Notes under the pieces: model-generated | The model's input: only the letters and a program-made list of their open reading frames with translations | Database searches by the model: none | Told to the model about the DNA's origin: nothing | Position numbers and translations under genes: made by a program | DNA from: an uncultured Bartonella sp. | GTDB lineage: Bacteria > Pseudomonadota > Alphaproteobacteria > Rhizobiales > Rhizobiaceae | Assembly (NCBI RefSeq): GCF_946479275.1 | Contig: NZ_CAMLFE010000006.1 | Span: 1-64,000 of the forward strand | Length of the DNA: 64,000 nt | Direction of reading: 5' to 3' | Shown here: positions 18,857 to 27,355 of the stretch, piece by piece | Layout of the letters: every line of letters starts with the position of its first letter | How positions within the stretch are numbered: the stretch's first letter is position 1

Positions 18857-20881
18857 ATGGCAACAAAGGTAAAACAGACAGAAAATGCAGAGACCGAGCG
18901 CGAAGTTAGCGGCGATGGTCCTCTTTTGGATCTGTCCGATGATGTCGTAAAGAAAATGATCAAGGCTGCGAAAAAGCGCGGCTTTGTCACAATGGATGAA
19001 TTGAATGCTGTTCTTCCGTCAGAAGAGGTGACTTCCGAACAGATTGAAGACACAATGGCCATGTTGTCGGATATGGGCATCAATGTTGTCGAGGATGACG
19101 AAGAAGCCGAAGCCGAAACTGCATCGGAAGAGGAAGAAACCTCTGAAAGCAGTGAGCTGGTAGAAGCCGGTGGTCGTGCTCTGGCAACGACTTCAAAACG
19201 CGACCAGAACGACCGGACAGATGATCCGGTGCGCATGTATTTGCGGGAAATGGGCGCTGTCGAGCTTTTGTCACGTGAAGGCGAAATCGCTATCGCCAAA
19301 CGTATCGAGGCCGGTCGCGAGACAATGATTGCAGGCTTGTGTGAAAGCCCGCTTACATTCCAGGCCTTGATTATCTGGCGTGAAGAGCTCAACGAACAGC
19401 GTATTCTGTTGCGCGAGATCATCGATCTTGAAACCACTTATGCCGGCCCTGAAGCAAAACAGGCACCGGTCATCGAGCATATCGAGGATTTAAAGCCCAA
19501 GGAAGAAGCTCCCAAGCGTGTGGTTCACGATGATGATGACATTACCGATGTCGGCGGCGAAACCATCGACCCGGAAGAAGACGACGAGGATGATGACGAA
19601 AACAATCTTTCACTCGCCGCAATGGAAAACGAGCTTCGTCCGCAAGTTATGGAGACATTGGACTTCATCGCGGATACTTACGCAAAATTGCGTAAATTGC
19701 AGGATCAGCATGTTGAAAGCAGTCTGGCTGACCATGATGAAGGTGCGCTCACTCCGGCGCAAAAGAAAAAATATAAGCAGCTCAAGGATGATCTGGTCAA
19801 GGCTGTCAAATCATTGTCGCTCAACCAGAACCGTATCGAGGCGCTGGTCGAACAACTCTATGACATTAATAAACGTCTGGTAAAAAGCGAAGGCAAGTTG
19901 AAACGTCTTGCCGATTCCTATGGCGTCGGTCACGAGGAATTCCTGAAACAGTATCAGGGCCGTGAAATGGATTCCGACTGGATCAATTACATTTCCACAT
20001 TGCCTGCCCATGGCTGGAAGGAATTTGCCACACGTGAGGCTAAATCCATTCAGGATTTGCGCAGCGAAATACAGATGTTGGCACAGGAAACGGCTATTTC
20101 CATTGGTGAATTCCGCCGTATTGTCAATCAGGTCCAGAAGGGCGAACGGGAAGCTGCCATTGCCAAGAAGGAAATGGTGGAAGCCAATTTGCGTCTGGTT
20201 ATCTCGATTGCCAAGAAATATACCAATCGCGGTTTGCAATTCCTTGATCTTATTCAGGAAGGCAATATCGGCTTGATGAAAGCAGTCGACAAATTCGAAT
20301 ATCGTCGTGGTTACAAGTTTTCCACATATGCAACATGGTGGATCCGTCAGGCTATTACCCGTTCGATTGCCGATCAGGCACGCACTATCCGTATTCCGGT
20401 TCATATGATCGAGACGATCAACAAAATTGTTCGCACCTCTCGTCAGATGCTGCATGAAATCGGGCGCGAGCCGACACCGGAAGAATTGTCGGAAAAACTT
20501 GCAATGCCGCTTGAAAAAGTGCGCAAGGTTCTGAAAATTGCCAAGGAGCCGATTTCTCTTGAAACACCGGTTGGCGATGAAGAAGATTCACACTTGGGCG
20601 ATTTTATCGAAGACAAGAATGCGCTATTGCCAATTGACGCCGCTATTCAGGCGAATTTGCGCGATACGACGACCCGGGTACTTGCCTCTCTTACCCCTCG
20701 TGAAGAACGCGTTTTGCGTATGCGCTTCGGTATTGGTATGAATACCGATCATACGCTGGAAGAGGTTGGCCAACAGTTTTCGGTTACCCGTGAACGTATC
20801 CGTCAGATCGAGGCAAAGGCATTGCGCAAGCTCAAACATCCGAGCCGCTCGCGCAAGTTGAGAAGTTTTCTGGATTCTTGA
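18857..20881 (+). CDS. rpoD: Primary sigma factor (sigma-70)
   Basis: 674 residues. It directs RNA polymerase to housekeeping promoters. Region 1.1 and an acidic stretch rich in Glu/Asp precede region 1.2 ([12 protein letters not shown], about 115-126). The non-conserved acidic insert typical of group 1 sigmas ([11 protein letters not shown]) lies at about 237-247. Regions 2.1-2.4 contain the [16 protein letters not shown]-melting and -10 helix, and region 4.2 ends with the [20 protein letters not shown] -35 recognition helix. A strong terminator is directly downstream. Confidence 0.99.
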   Translation: MATKVKQTENAETEREVSGDGPLLDLSDDVVKKMIKAAKKRGFVTMDELNAVLPSEEVTSEQIEDTMAMLSDMGINVVEDDEEAEAETASEEEETSESSELVEAGGRALATTSKRDQNDRTDDPVRMYLREMGAVELLSREGEIAIAKRIEAGRETMIAGLCESPLTFQALIIWREELNEQRILLREIIDLETTYAGPEAKQAPVIEHIEDLKPKEEAPKRVVHDDDDITDVGGETIDPEEDDEDDDENNLSLAAMENELRPQVMETLDFIADTYAKLRKLQDQHVESSLADHDEGALTPAQKKKYKQLKDDLVKAVKSLSLNQNRIEALVEQLYDINKRLVKSEGKLKRLADSYGVGHEEFLKQYQGREMDSDWINYISTLPAHGWKEFATREAKSIQDLRSEIQMLAQETAISIGEFRRIVNQVQKGEREAAIAKKEMVEANLRLVISIAKKYTNRGLQFLDLIQEGNIGLMKAVDKFEYRRGYKFSTYATWWIRQAITRSIADQARTIRIPVHMIETINKIVRTSRQMLHEIGREPTPEELSEKLAMPLEKVRKVLKIAKEPISLETPVGDEEDSHLGDFIEDKNALLPIDAAIQANLRDTTTRVLASLTPREERVLRMRFGIGMNTDHTLEEVGQQFSVTRERIRQIEAKALRKLKHPSRSRKLRSFLDS

Positions 20882-20890
20882 TTATTGTTA

Positions 20891-20930
20891 AAAAGGCACG
20901 GAGCCCCAATGGTTCTGTGCCTTTTCGTTT
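20891..20930 (+). terminator. rpoD terminator
   Basis: A 13-bp stem with two G-U pairs: AAGGCACGGAGCC pairs with GGTTCTGTGCCTT, followed by TTCGTTTT. It ends about 20 bp before the next start codon. Confidence 0.88.
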
Positions 20931-20949
20931 TATTGTTCGGGATAAATCC

Positions 20950-21252
20950 ATGTCTTTTTTGCAAAAGCTTTTTGGTAAATCTTCGTCGAAGTCCGATGAA
21001 AAAGCAGAAATCGACGGCGGTCAAACCGAATATAAAGGCTTTATCATTTCCGCGACGCCTTACAAAAATGAAGGCCAGCTCCAGAGTTGCGGTGTTATTT
21101 CAAAAACCGTCAATGGCGAGACCAAGAGCTACCGGTTTATCCGCGCTGACCGTTTTACCAATCTCGATGATGCCGTCGCCATGATTCATATCAAAGGCCG
21201 CCAGATTATCGACGAGCAGGGCGAGCGGATTTTTGATTTATCCGGTTCTTGA
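20950..21252 (+). CDS. HlyU family protein
   Basis: 100 residues starting MSFLQKLFG, matching the short HlyU-type family of alphaproteobacteria (YKGFIISATPYKNEGQLQSCGVISK, RFIRAD, ARxIIDEQG). HlyU of Vibrio is a hemolysin activator, but the alphaproteobacterial proteins of this Pfam family lack a known DNA-binding domain and their role is unclear. A longer frame from 20878 overlaps the rpoD stop and terminator and is not preferred. Confidence 0.82.
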   Translation: MSFLQKLFGKSSSKSDEKAEIDGGQTEYKGFIISATPYKNEGQLQSCGVISKTVNGETKSYRFIRADRFTNLDDAVAMIHIKGRQIIDEQGERIFDLSGS

Positions 21253-21357
21253 CAAGTTGGAAGTTTGTTTATCGGCTAAATGCCGGCAAATTGTTAGCCC
21301 GATCAAGCGGAAGGTTTTTCAACAAAGCCGGATGAAAGCCCGACGAAAGATTGCAAC

Positions 21358-21810
21358 GTGGATAAAGCTCCCTTTTATAAAGTAAAAACATTGGACGGGA
21401 TGACGCCCGAAGAATGGGAAAGTCTTTGCGATGGTTGCGGGCTGTGCTGCTTGCAAAAGCTCGAGGATGAAGATAACGGCGAAATTTATGTGACTGCTGT
21501 TGCCTGCCAGTTGCTCGACGCCAACACCTGCCGATGTAGCGATTATCAAAATAGAAAATCGCTTGTTCCCGATTGCCTTTATCTTGATATTGAAATGGTG
21601 CGTTCCGTGCGCTGGTTACCGGAGACTTGCGCCTATAAGCTGATTGATGAAGGGGAAGACTTACCATTCTGGCATCACCTTGTTACCCATGACAAGGAAA
21701 GTGTGCACAAAGCCCATATTTCCGCCCGTGATAAGATTCTCGTTTATGAAGATGACCTTAACTCGGAAGACGATTATCTTGATTATATCATCGGCCCGAT
21801 TAACGGCTGA
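21358..21810 (+). CDS. YcgN-like cysteine cluster protein (UPF0260)
   Basis: 150 residues with the family hallmark CDGCGLCCLQK near the N-terminus and further cysteines at AVACQLL, NTCRCSDY, PDCLYL and ETCAYKL. The pattern suggests a zinc- or iron-sulfur-binding protein of the YkgJ/YcgN superfamily. The function is not known. The start is the GTG at 21358: it gives the expected xKAPFYKVKTLDGMTPEEWESLC N-terminus, and no in-frame ATG fits. It follows the HlyU-like gene by 105 bp and may share its transcript. Confidence 0.88.
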   Translation: MDKAPFYKVKTLDGMTPEEWESLCDGCGLCCLQKLEDEDNGEIYVTAVACQLLDANTCRCSDYQNRKSLVPDCLYLDIEMVRSVRWLPETCAYKLIDEGEDLPFWHHLVTHDKESVHKAHISARDKILVYEDDLNSEDDYLDYIIGPING

Positions 21811-22300
21811 CGTTCAAGAATTTTCAGACACTTTTTCCGTTTGCTTGTCGGGATAAGCCTTTTGAAGAAACGCGGGAGTTACAACGTAAAATCATGTTTC
21901 CTGATAATAACTGCGACAATCGGAAGTTACAGTGAGCATTTGTTAAGACCGTAACAAAACTGTCTGCATTTCCGTGCAAAAAGCTGAACCATTCCTGGGT
22001 CTGCCCTTTTGCATCCGGTAAGATGATGGAACTCTTTGTCCGAGAATTCTCAAAATTTTTAAGAAAAGAAAAATCCTTGAAAGTCTATTTCGGCTTGAAT
22101 TCTACGCTTCTTTATGGTGCGCTTTATAAGTGACGCGTGTTCCTGTCCGGTAAAGTTGGTGTTCGCAACGGCTCTCGCTTGCAAATGCCCGACCATATTG
22201 ACCGACGAGACCAAGCCACTGACTAACTCTATGGCCGTTTTCCCGATAAATGTTATGTCGAAATATGAACAATAAAGAACAGCACCGGAAGCGGGCGTCA
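21811..22300. other. Intergenic gap between two convergent genes
   Basis: No gene or structured RNA recognised in this 490-bp stretch between the YcgN-like gene and the SIMPL gene. Confidence 0.5.
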
Positions 22301-23035
22301 TTATTGTTCGATAGCGAATGTCATTGTCACGTTGACCTTGTAATCAAGTTCGCCGGAAGAAAAATTCGTTTCATTCCGATATGCTGTGGCATTAGCCGCC
22401 ATAAGACGCGGCATCATCATATTGCTTCCATTGTCTTCAGCAATGGTAACGACGTTTCCAAGTTTTACATCTGCGCTCTCAGCCAAAGTTTTGGCCTTGG
22501 CTATCGCCTCTGCCACAGCTTTTTTCCTTGCATTTGTCAGGTAAGGTTTTGTATCGGCATTCGTAAACGTAATGCCGTTTACAGAGTTCACGCCCAACTT
22601 CATCGCTTCATCAAAAATCTTGCCGGCCTTGTTTATATCGCGCACACGCACACTCAAACTATTGGAAACACGATAAAGAGGCGTATTTGCCTTTTTGTTT
22701 TTTTCTGGTCCCTCGACGCGGTAAATAGCAAGACCCGAAGTCATGAGATCGGCATTTTCGATACCCTCTTTCTTCAAGGTATCAAGAACCTTGTTCATCG
22801 TTCCATTATTGGCATTCATTGCCGAATCTGCGGTTTCGCCTTCAGTCTCGACGGCAAGATTGATAATCGCAATATCGGGTTTTGCCTGTTCGTCTCCGGT
22901 TGCCTGAACGACAATTACGGGCTCAGTTTTGTTGACATTAACAGTTTCCGCGTGAAGCGTGAACGGCAAGGCAACACATAAAAGGCCCGCAAGCATTGCG
23001 GCAGTTTTTGTATAATGAAAATAAAATTTTGTCAT
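22301..23035 (-). CDS. SIMPL-domain (DUF541) periplasmic protein
   Basis: About 244 residues with a signal peptide (TAAMLAGLLCVALPF, cut near HAETV) followed by one SIMPL/OmpW-like DUF541 domain (VVQATGDEQAKPDIAIINLAVE, LSVRVRDINKAGKIFDEAM, RKKAVAEAIAKAKTLAE). Bacterial members such as BP26 of Brucella are immunodominant periplasmic proteins that form ring-like multimers; the role is unclear. The start at 23035 gives a standard signal peptide, while 23062 is also possible. The strong resemblance to BP26-like proteins fits a Brucella/Bartonella relative. Confidence 0.85.
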   Translation of the reverse strand: MTKFYFHYTKTAAMLAGLLCVALPFTLHAETVNVNKTEPVIVVQATGDEQAKPDIAIINLAVETEGETADSAMNANNGTMNKVLDTLKKEGIENADLMTSGLAIYRVEGPEKNKKANTPLYRVSNSLSVRVRDINKAGKIFDEAMKLGVNSVNGITFTNADTKPYLTNARKKAVAEAIAKAKTLAESADVKLGNVVTIAEDNGSNMMMPRLMAANATAYRNETNFSSGELDYKVNVTMTFAIEQ

Positions 23036-23193
23036 TTTCGTCCAAGCCTCGTTTTCAATCATTTGTTATCATTTAGATAGAGTTTTAGACGAGCTATAAA
23101 AGCTTGAAGCGTTAAATTTTTCAAAAAGGTGAATAAGTTGGCACGGGGGCACTTGTGTTGACAAAATTTTTAGGTTATTGCGGGGCTTCCGTG

Positions 23194-23270
23194 GGGCCTG
23201 TAGCTCAATTGGTTAGAGCCGGCGGCTCATAACCGCTTGGTTGGGGGTTCGAGTCCCTCCGGGCCCACCA
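23194..23270 (+). tRNA. tRNA with anticodon CAU, probably tRNA-Ile2
   Basis: A complete 77-nt cloverleaf with encoded CCA: acceptor GGGCCTG/CGGGCCC, D arm GCTC/GAGC, anticodon stem GGCGG/CCGCT with loop CTCATAA, T arm GGGGG/CCCTC with TTCGAGT. The anticodon stem and the following CTTGGTT resemble bacterial tRNA-Ile(CAU), whose C34 is changed to lysidine by TilS, more than elongator tRNA-Met. It lacks the three G-C pairs of the initiator. Elongator Met remains possible. Confidence 0.93.
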
Positions 23271-23711
23271 CCATCTTTTTATCCCTATAATATCTTGTTT
23301 TTATTGTCTTATTTATAAGACGAGAAAAATAGTGGTCTGTATTTTCCCACATTTTGTCGCTTGTTGATGCCTTGCTTTTGAAAAACCGCGTTACTCAATA
23401 TGGAAGGCAAGTTTCGACACACAATCCCAATTAGTGGGGATTAAGCTTTGGAACCGGTTTATTAGCGCAATTGACATTGAAATTCGCGGGCATGATGCGA
23501 ACACGCGGGTGATATGAGCAGGAATAAAATAAGGCGATAACAACAATTAGTGTTAATAGAATTGATGAGAATTCACTGACTAGAAAAGTTGAAAAACCGG
23601 TCTTTAAAACTCCGATTTTAAAAGCCGGTGACTCTCTTCAGATTTGAAGTTGAAATCCTTGACTCTGGTTCCTGACGGGAACATCACATTCGTGCAAAAG
23701 GAGTCAGAAAA
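23271..23711. other. Gap between the tRNA and a small gene
   Basis: No gene, no duplicated tRNA 3' end and no integrase remnant, so there is no sign of an integration site in use here. Confidence 0.5.
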
Positions 23712-23909
23712 GTGAATGAACTAAGACAAAAAGACTATCAACAAGACGAAATTGACCATCTGATTGCTGATTATAATGGTGATGTTAAAACCTTGATTTC
23801 AAGGCTTTTGGACGAGCGTCAAATGCTCATCCGCCAAGTTGAAGTTGCTGCCTGTGCCATGTCATTCGGTTACGGGCGCGGCTGGAAACCGAAAATTCCT
23901 GTAAAATGA
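23712..23909 (+). CDS. Small conserved-looking protein of unknown function
   Basis: 65 residues starting at a GTG preceded by AAAAGGAGTC. It is rich in charged residues in the first half (RQKDYQQDEIDHLIADYNGD, then LISRLLDERQMLIRQVE) and ends in a distinct AMSFGYGRGWKPKIP tail. The helix-rich first part and the glycine/aromatic tail look like a genuine small protein. An intrinsic terminator lies 87 bp downstream, supporting transcription. I think similar short proteins exist in other Hyphomicrobiales but cannot name one. Confidence 0.65.
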   Translation: MNELRQKDYQQDEIDHLIADYNGDVKTLISRLLDERQMLIRQVEVAACAMSFGYGRGWKPKIPVK

Positions 23910-23995
23910 GTCTTTAGTGTTCGCCCCTTTTTCCGTTGCGGTGCCTTTTATTTAAAGCCCACAAATTCTATGCAAAATGTCGGGGTCAGTTTATT

Positions 23996-24037
23996 AAAAG
24001 AGCGTGGCGTCTATTATAAATAGGCTTGCGCTCTTTT
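23996..24037 (+). terminator. Terminator downstream of the small gene
   Basis: Arms AAAAGAGCG (23996-24004) and CGCTCTTTT (24029-24037) with an inner CTATT/AATAG stem, followed by T and CG; the U run is part of the right arm. Confidence 0.75.
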
Positions 24038-24526
24038 TCGTTTCTCATTTTGAAAATCGGCTCAGACGTGCTTCAAATCCAGATGTGACTGCTAAACATT
24101 GAAGCTAAAACTCTGTTTGGTTTTTAAGTTTGAGATTATCTGTCGATGTTTTTGTGGGGATCCGATTTTTAAGGAATTTTTCGAGAGTTATCCCGAACTG
24201 TATTTTTATAAAAAACTATCGGCAAATTTTCGCATTTCTTTGTCAGGGGCAACGTAACTGCTTCTACCTCAAGGAATAACAAACTGCACCACTTTCGAAG
24301 GTTTGCGGAAATAGAAATGGCACTAAAATGCGGGTGTAAGGGGAAGACGCAAATTACAAACACGTTAGCAACAGGTGAGTTGGCAACGATCAAGTTTGCA
24401 ACAATAAAGTTTGCGGCAATTATAACCGGGACAACCGGGTCTGCGACAATCTAGTTGGAAACAAGCACGTTGGCGAAAGATCGAAGGGGAATAAACCGTT
24501 ATCTTTTTTGACTGTTTGATGAAATA
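24038..24526. other. Gap carrying a 15-bp tandem array
   Basis: No intact gene. The stretch 24364-24483 consists of eight degenerate 15-bp units (separate entry). A 45-codon frame 24317-24454 runs through part of it and would encode a pentapeptide-like repeat, but it lacks a good ribosome site. Confidence 0.55.
24364..24483. repeat. Eight degenerate 15-bp tandem units
   Basis: Gapless units begin at 24364, 24379, 24394, 24409, 24424, 24439, 24454 and 24469; consensus GTTtGCaACAATaaa. The fifth unit (AACCGGGACAACCGG) is the most divergent. In one plus-strand frame the units read as a repeated [LF]-A-T-x-x pentapeptide interrupted by a TAG at 24452, so this may be a relic of a repeat-coding sequence or a plain minisatellite. 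Confidence 0.7.
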
Positions 24527-25159
24527 TTATTTACCCAGAACTTCATTATAAAGTTGAAGATCATTAAGCATTTTATGCAGACGTTTCATATTTTCTTTGC
24601 GGTTCAGTGAACGGATATAGGTCCTTAAGTGCAAGATATTTCTTTCACCCAATCCGTCGATCATGACAAATTCATAATGGTCATCGCGCCATGACAGAAC
24701 CAGATTATCGGCGTGAAAGCTTGTGAGAACGACAGGCGAAGTTTCGGCCCAATCGCTTAGTGCTTTCAATTCTGGCACATAATGCTTTATATCGTCACCA
24801 ATATCGTTGATGGTTTTAGCAGGCGAGCCGTCCCTATCTTTTTCGATTTCGCAAACCATTCCCCAGCCGAGATCGGTTCTTACGATGCCCAATGTTGTCA
24901 GCACATGGGGAGTCTTAAGATTTGTATCAGAACTCAACCGCATGGTTTCGAGAAACTCGTAAATGTTATAGACATTCTCGCGTAGCTGTTTGAAGCGTTT
25001 TTTAAAGGCATTGTACCGTTCATATCGTTCAGCCCATCGATGACGCACGATTTTTACGATGAGATCCGGATTTTGCGGATGCCGGAATATCACGCGGTGC
25101 CGACCGTTATCGAATAAAGGGGGGGTATCTTTTAGCTCTAGAATTCCCGAAATCGTCAT
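24527..25159 (-). CDS. YrbL-like protein (PhoP regulatory network family)
   Basis: 210 residues resembling the YrbL-PhoP_reg family, which has a kinase-like fold: an N-terminal segment with FDNGRHRVIFRHPQNPDLIVKIVR (glycine loop and invariant Lys-like region), a central hinge (TDLGWGMVCEIEKD), and a catalytic-loop-like SFHADNLVL followed by VMIDGLGE, comparable to HxDxxxxN and the metal-binding D of aminoglycoside/lipopolysaccharide kinases. No substrate is known. It stands alone on the minus strand. The family call is likely; activity is unproven. Confidence 0.75.
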   Translation of the reverse strand: MTISGILELKDTPPLFDNGRHRVIFRHPQNPDLIVKIVRHRWAERYERYNAFKKRFKQLRENVYNIYEFLETMRLSSDTNLKTPHVLTTLGIVRTDLGWGMVCEIEKDRDGSPAKTINDIGDDIKHYVPELKALSDWAETSPVVLTSFHADNLVLSWRDDHYEFVMIDGLGERNILHLRTYIRSLNRKENMKRLHKMLNDLQLYNEVLGK

Positions 25160-25790
25160 TTTTCTTGGCTTATGGTTCGTTAAACCTGTTTGCGAGTTGT
25201 TTCTATTTGTCTTTACATCCTCTTTACAATGTCGTCACTTTATTTATTCGGCCATTACATGAAGACAAGTGGACACTGAAGCTATAATATTTGGAGTTCA
25301 AAATAAATCGACAAACACATTCACGTTATTGTTATTCCTCTCATAAGCCGAATGATCGCGCAATAGCAACGAGCGGCGTTGAAAAGGGGATTGAGGCGCG
25401 GTTAAACGATATTTGCTTCAGACAGGCGTTTTAATGGTTACAACCTTTTTTTGAGAACAGTTTCCCATTCAGTCCGAAATATTCCGGTTGCAATGTAAAA
25501 AATGCGGGAAAGATCAAATCCCGTTATATGGGCGCCCCCGGGCGAAGTGACATCCGGACGGAAGGTTTGGAGACGTCTATAGGCAAAAACTTCCGGAACA
25601 CGCGGGGATACGTGCTTTTTGAGATCCTGCAGTGATAGAAAATATAATTACCAGAACAATCTGTTGAACGGTCATGTCCTTGCCCTCGAACGAAAATACT
25701 CATACCATCAATTATAATGATGCGATTGTTTTCTTAAAAACCTTGTTGAAGGGAAAAATCGCAATAGATGGGGTAAGGAGGAAAATCGAA
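25160..25790. other. Gap upstream of gabD
   Basis: Divergent spacer of 630 bp. A frame from 25674 runs into gabD, but the real start is at 25791. I see no riboswitch, terminator or gene; promoters for both neighbours should be here. Confidence 0.5.
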
Positions 25791-27233
25791 ATGAAACTTT
25801 CAGATAAAAGCCTTTTGAAAGACAAATGCCTGATTAATGGCCAATGGCTTTCGGCAAAAAGCAATGAAACGATTTCTGTTACCAATCCGGCAGATGGTGA
25901 CGTTGTCGGGAATGTCCCTTCGCTTTCAGCTACTGAAGTTGAAACGGTTATAGAGGCGTCGAATGCAGCATTTAAACAGTGGAGAAAGTTGACAGCAGCA
26001 GATCGCTCGAAAATTTTGCGCAAATGGTTTGATCTTATGATTGCCAATGCCGATGATCTTGCAATGATCATGACGAGCGAGCAGGGTAAACCGTTGAAAG
26101 AAGCAAGAGGTGAAATCCTTTATGCTGCCTCGTTTGTCGAGTGGTTTGCAGAAGAAGCCAAGCGGACTTATGGTGATACCATTCCTTCCCCGCAAGCCAA
26201 ACAACGCATCACGGTTATCAAGCAGCCGGTTGGTGTAACGGCTGCAATTACTCCGTGGAATTTTCCGGCCGCGATGATAACAAGAAAGGCCGCGCCCGCA
26301 CTTGCTGCAGGCTGCACCATGATCGTGCGTCCGGCAAGTTTGACACCGCTTACAGCACTTGCTTTGGGCGAGCTTGCAAATCGTGCAGGAATACCGGCGG
26401 GTGTTCTGCAAATTATTACCGGTAAATCGTCTACAATCGGAAAAGTTCTGACGGACAGCAATATTGTTCGAAAATTATCCTTTACCGGTTCAACCGAAGT
26501 CGGGCGGACACTAATGGCCGAATGTGCGCCGACAATCAAGCGAATTTCGCTTGAACTTGGTGGTAATGCGCCTTTCATTGTCTTTGATGACGCAAACCTT
26601 GATGAAGCTGTCAAAGGGGCTATTGCTTGTAAATACCGCAATGCGGGGCAAACCTGTGTTTGTGCCAACCGCCTTCTGGTTCAGGAAGGGATTTACGAGG
26701 CGTTCACAAAGAAACTCGAACAGGCGGTCAAGGCGTTGAAAATCGGTGATGGACGCAAAGCTGATACGGATATCGGACCGATGATCGAAGAAAGTGCACT
26801 GAAAAAAGTCGAAGACCACATTGCCGACGCTGTAAAAAAAGGCGGCAAGCTTGTTTGCGGCGGAAAGAGGCTCGGTGGACTGTTTATGGAACCGGCTATT
26901 GTTACCGGCGTCACGCAGGATATGCGCTTTGCGCATGAGGAAACCTTCGGGCCGGTTGCACCTTTATTCAAGTTCAAAACCGAAGAAGAAGCTATCAACA
27001 TGGCTAACGATACAATTTTCGGTCTCGCAGCCTATTTTTATACACGTGACTTCAGCCGAGCCGTCAGGGTAAGCGAAGCACTGGAATATGGTATGGTCGG
27101 CCATAACACCGGATTGATTTCCAATGAGGTTGCGCCGTTTGGCGGCGTTAAACAGTCCGGCCTCGGGCGCGAAGGTTCGAAATACGGCATAGAAGAATAT
27201 ATGGAAGTCAAGTATATTTGCAGTGCCTTGTGA
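25791..27233 (+). CDS. gabD: NAD(P)-dependent succinate-semialdehyde dehydrogenase
   Basis: 480 residues from the ATG at 25791, chosen because AAGGAGG lies upstream and the protein then matches GabD length; a frame from 25674 would add 39 unlikely residues. It oxidises succinate semialdehyde to succinate. Catalytic E255 (ELGG) and C289 (GQTCVC) are present, with PWNFP at about 155-159 and the FGGVKQSGLGREG region near the C-terminus. The cofactor-binding Lys of the KPAS motif is Arg (RPAS, R180), unusual. It is followed by a terminator-like hairpin and then an iron-dependent alcohol dehydrogenase, suggesting 4-hydroxybutyrate or GABA-derived carbon use. Confidence 0.92.
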   Translation: MKLSDKSLLKDKCLINGQWLSAKSNETISVTNPADGDVVGNVPSLSATEVETVIEASNAAFKQWRKLTAADRSKILRKWFDLMIANADDLAMIMTSEQGKPLKEARGEILYAASFVEWFAEEAKRTYGDTIPSPQAKQRITVIKQPVGVTAAITPWNFPAAMITRKAAPALAAGCTMIVRPASLTPLTALALGELANRAGIPAGVLQIITGKSSTIGKVLTDSNIVRKLSFTGSTEVGRTLMAECAPTIKRISLELGGNAPFIVFDDANLDEAVKGAIACKYRNAGQTCVCANRLLVQEGIYEAFTKKLEQAVKALKIGDGRKADTDIGPMIEESALKKVEDHIADAVKKGGKLVCGGKRLGGLFMEPAIVTGVTQDMRFAHEETFGPVAPLFKFKTEEEAINMANDTIFGLAAYFYTRDFSRAVRVSEALEYGMVGHNTGLISNEVAPFGGVKQSGLGREGSKYGIEEYMEVKYICSAL

Positions 27234-27273
27234 GGACTAACGGTTTAATCCGATAATAGGTTTCGAACGCTCG

Positions 27274-27309
27274 AAAAAGAGCCATATGTCAACTCTTGTG
27301 GCTCTTTTT
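27274..27309 (+). terminator. Terminator-like hairpin between gabD and the alcohol dehydrogenase
   Basis: Perfect 11-bp arms AAAAAGAGCCA (27274-27284) and TGGCTCTTTTT (27299-27309) with a 14-nt loop; the T run belongs to the right arm. It lies 40 bp after gabD and 46 bp before the next start codon, so it may lower or uncouple expression of the second gene. Confidence 0.8.
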
Positions 27310-27355
27310 AAAGGGCAAGTTGCAGGGCCACTCGGGAATGGGTGAGGAGGAAAAA

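Noticed and set aside
19811-20455. 214-codon minus-strand frame inside rpoD
   Set aside because: Runs opposite to conserved sigma regions 2-3; codon structure belongs to rpoD.
23194-23711. tRNA-associated integration site
   Set aside because: No repeated tRNA 3' end, integrase or compositional shift downstream.
24364-24483. CRISPR array
   Set aside because: Units are 15 bp, degenerate and back-to-back without spacers; no cas genes are present.
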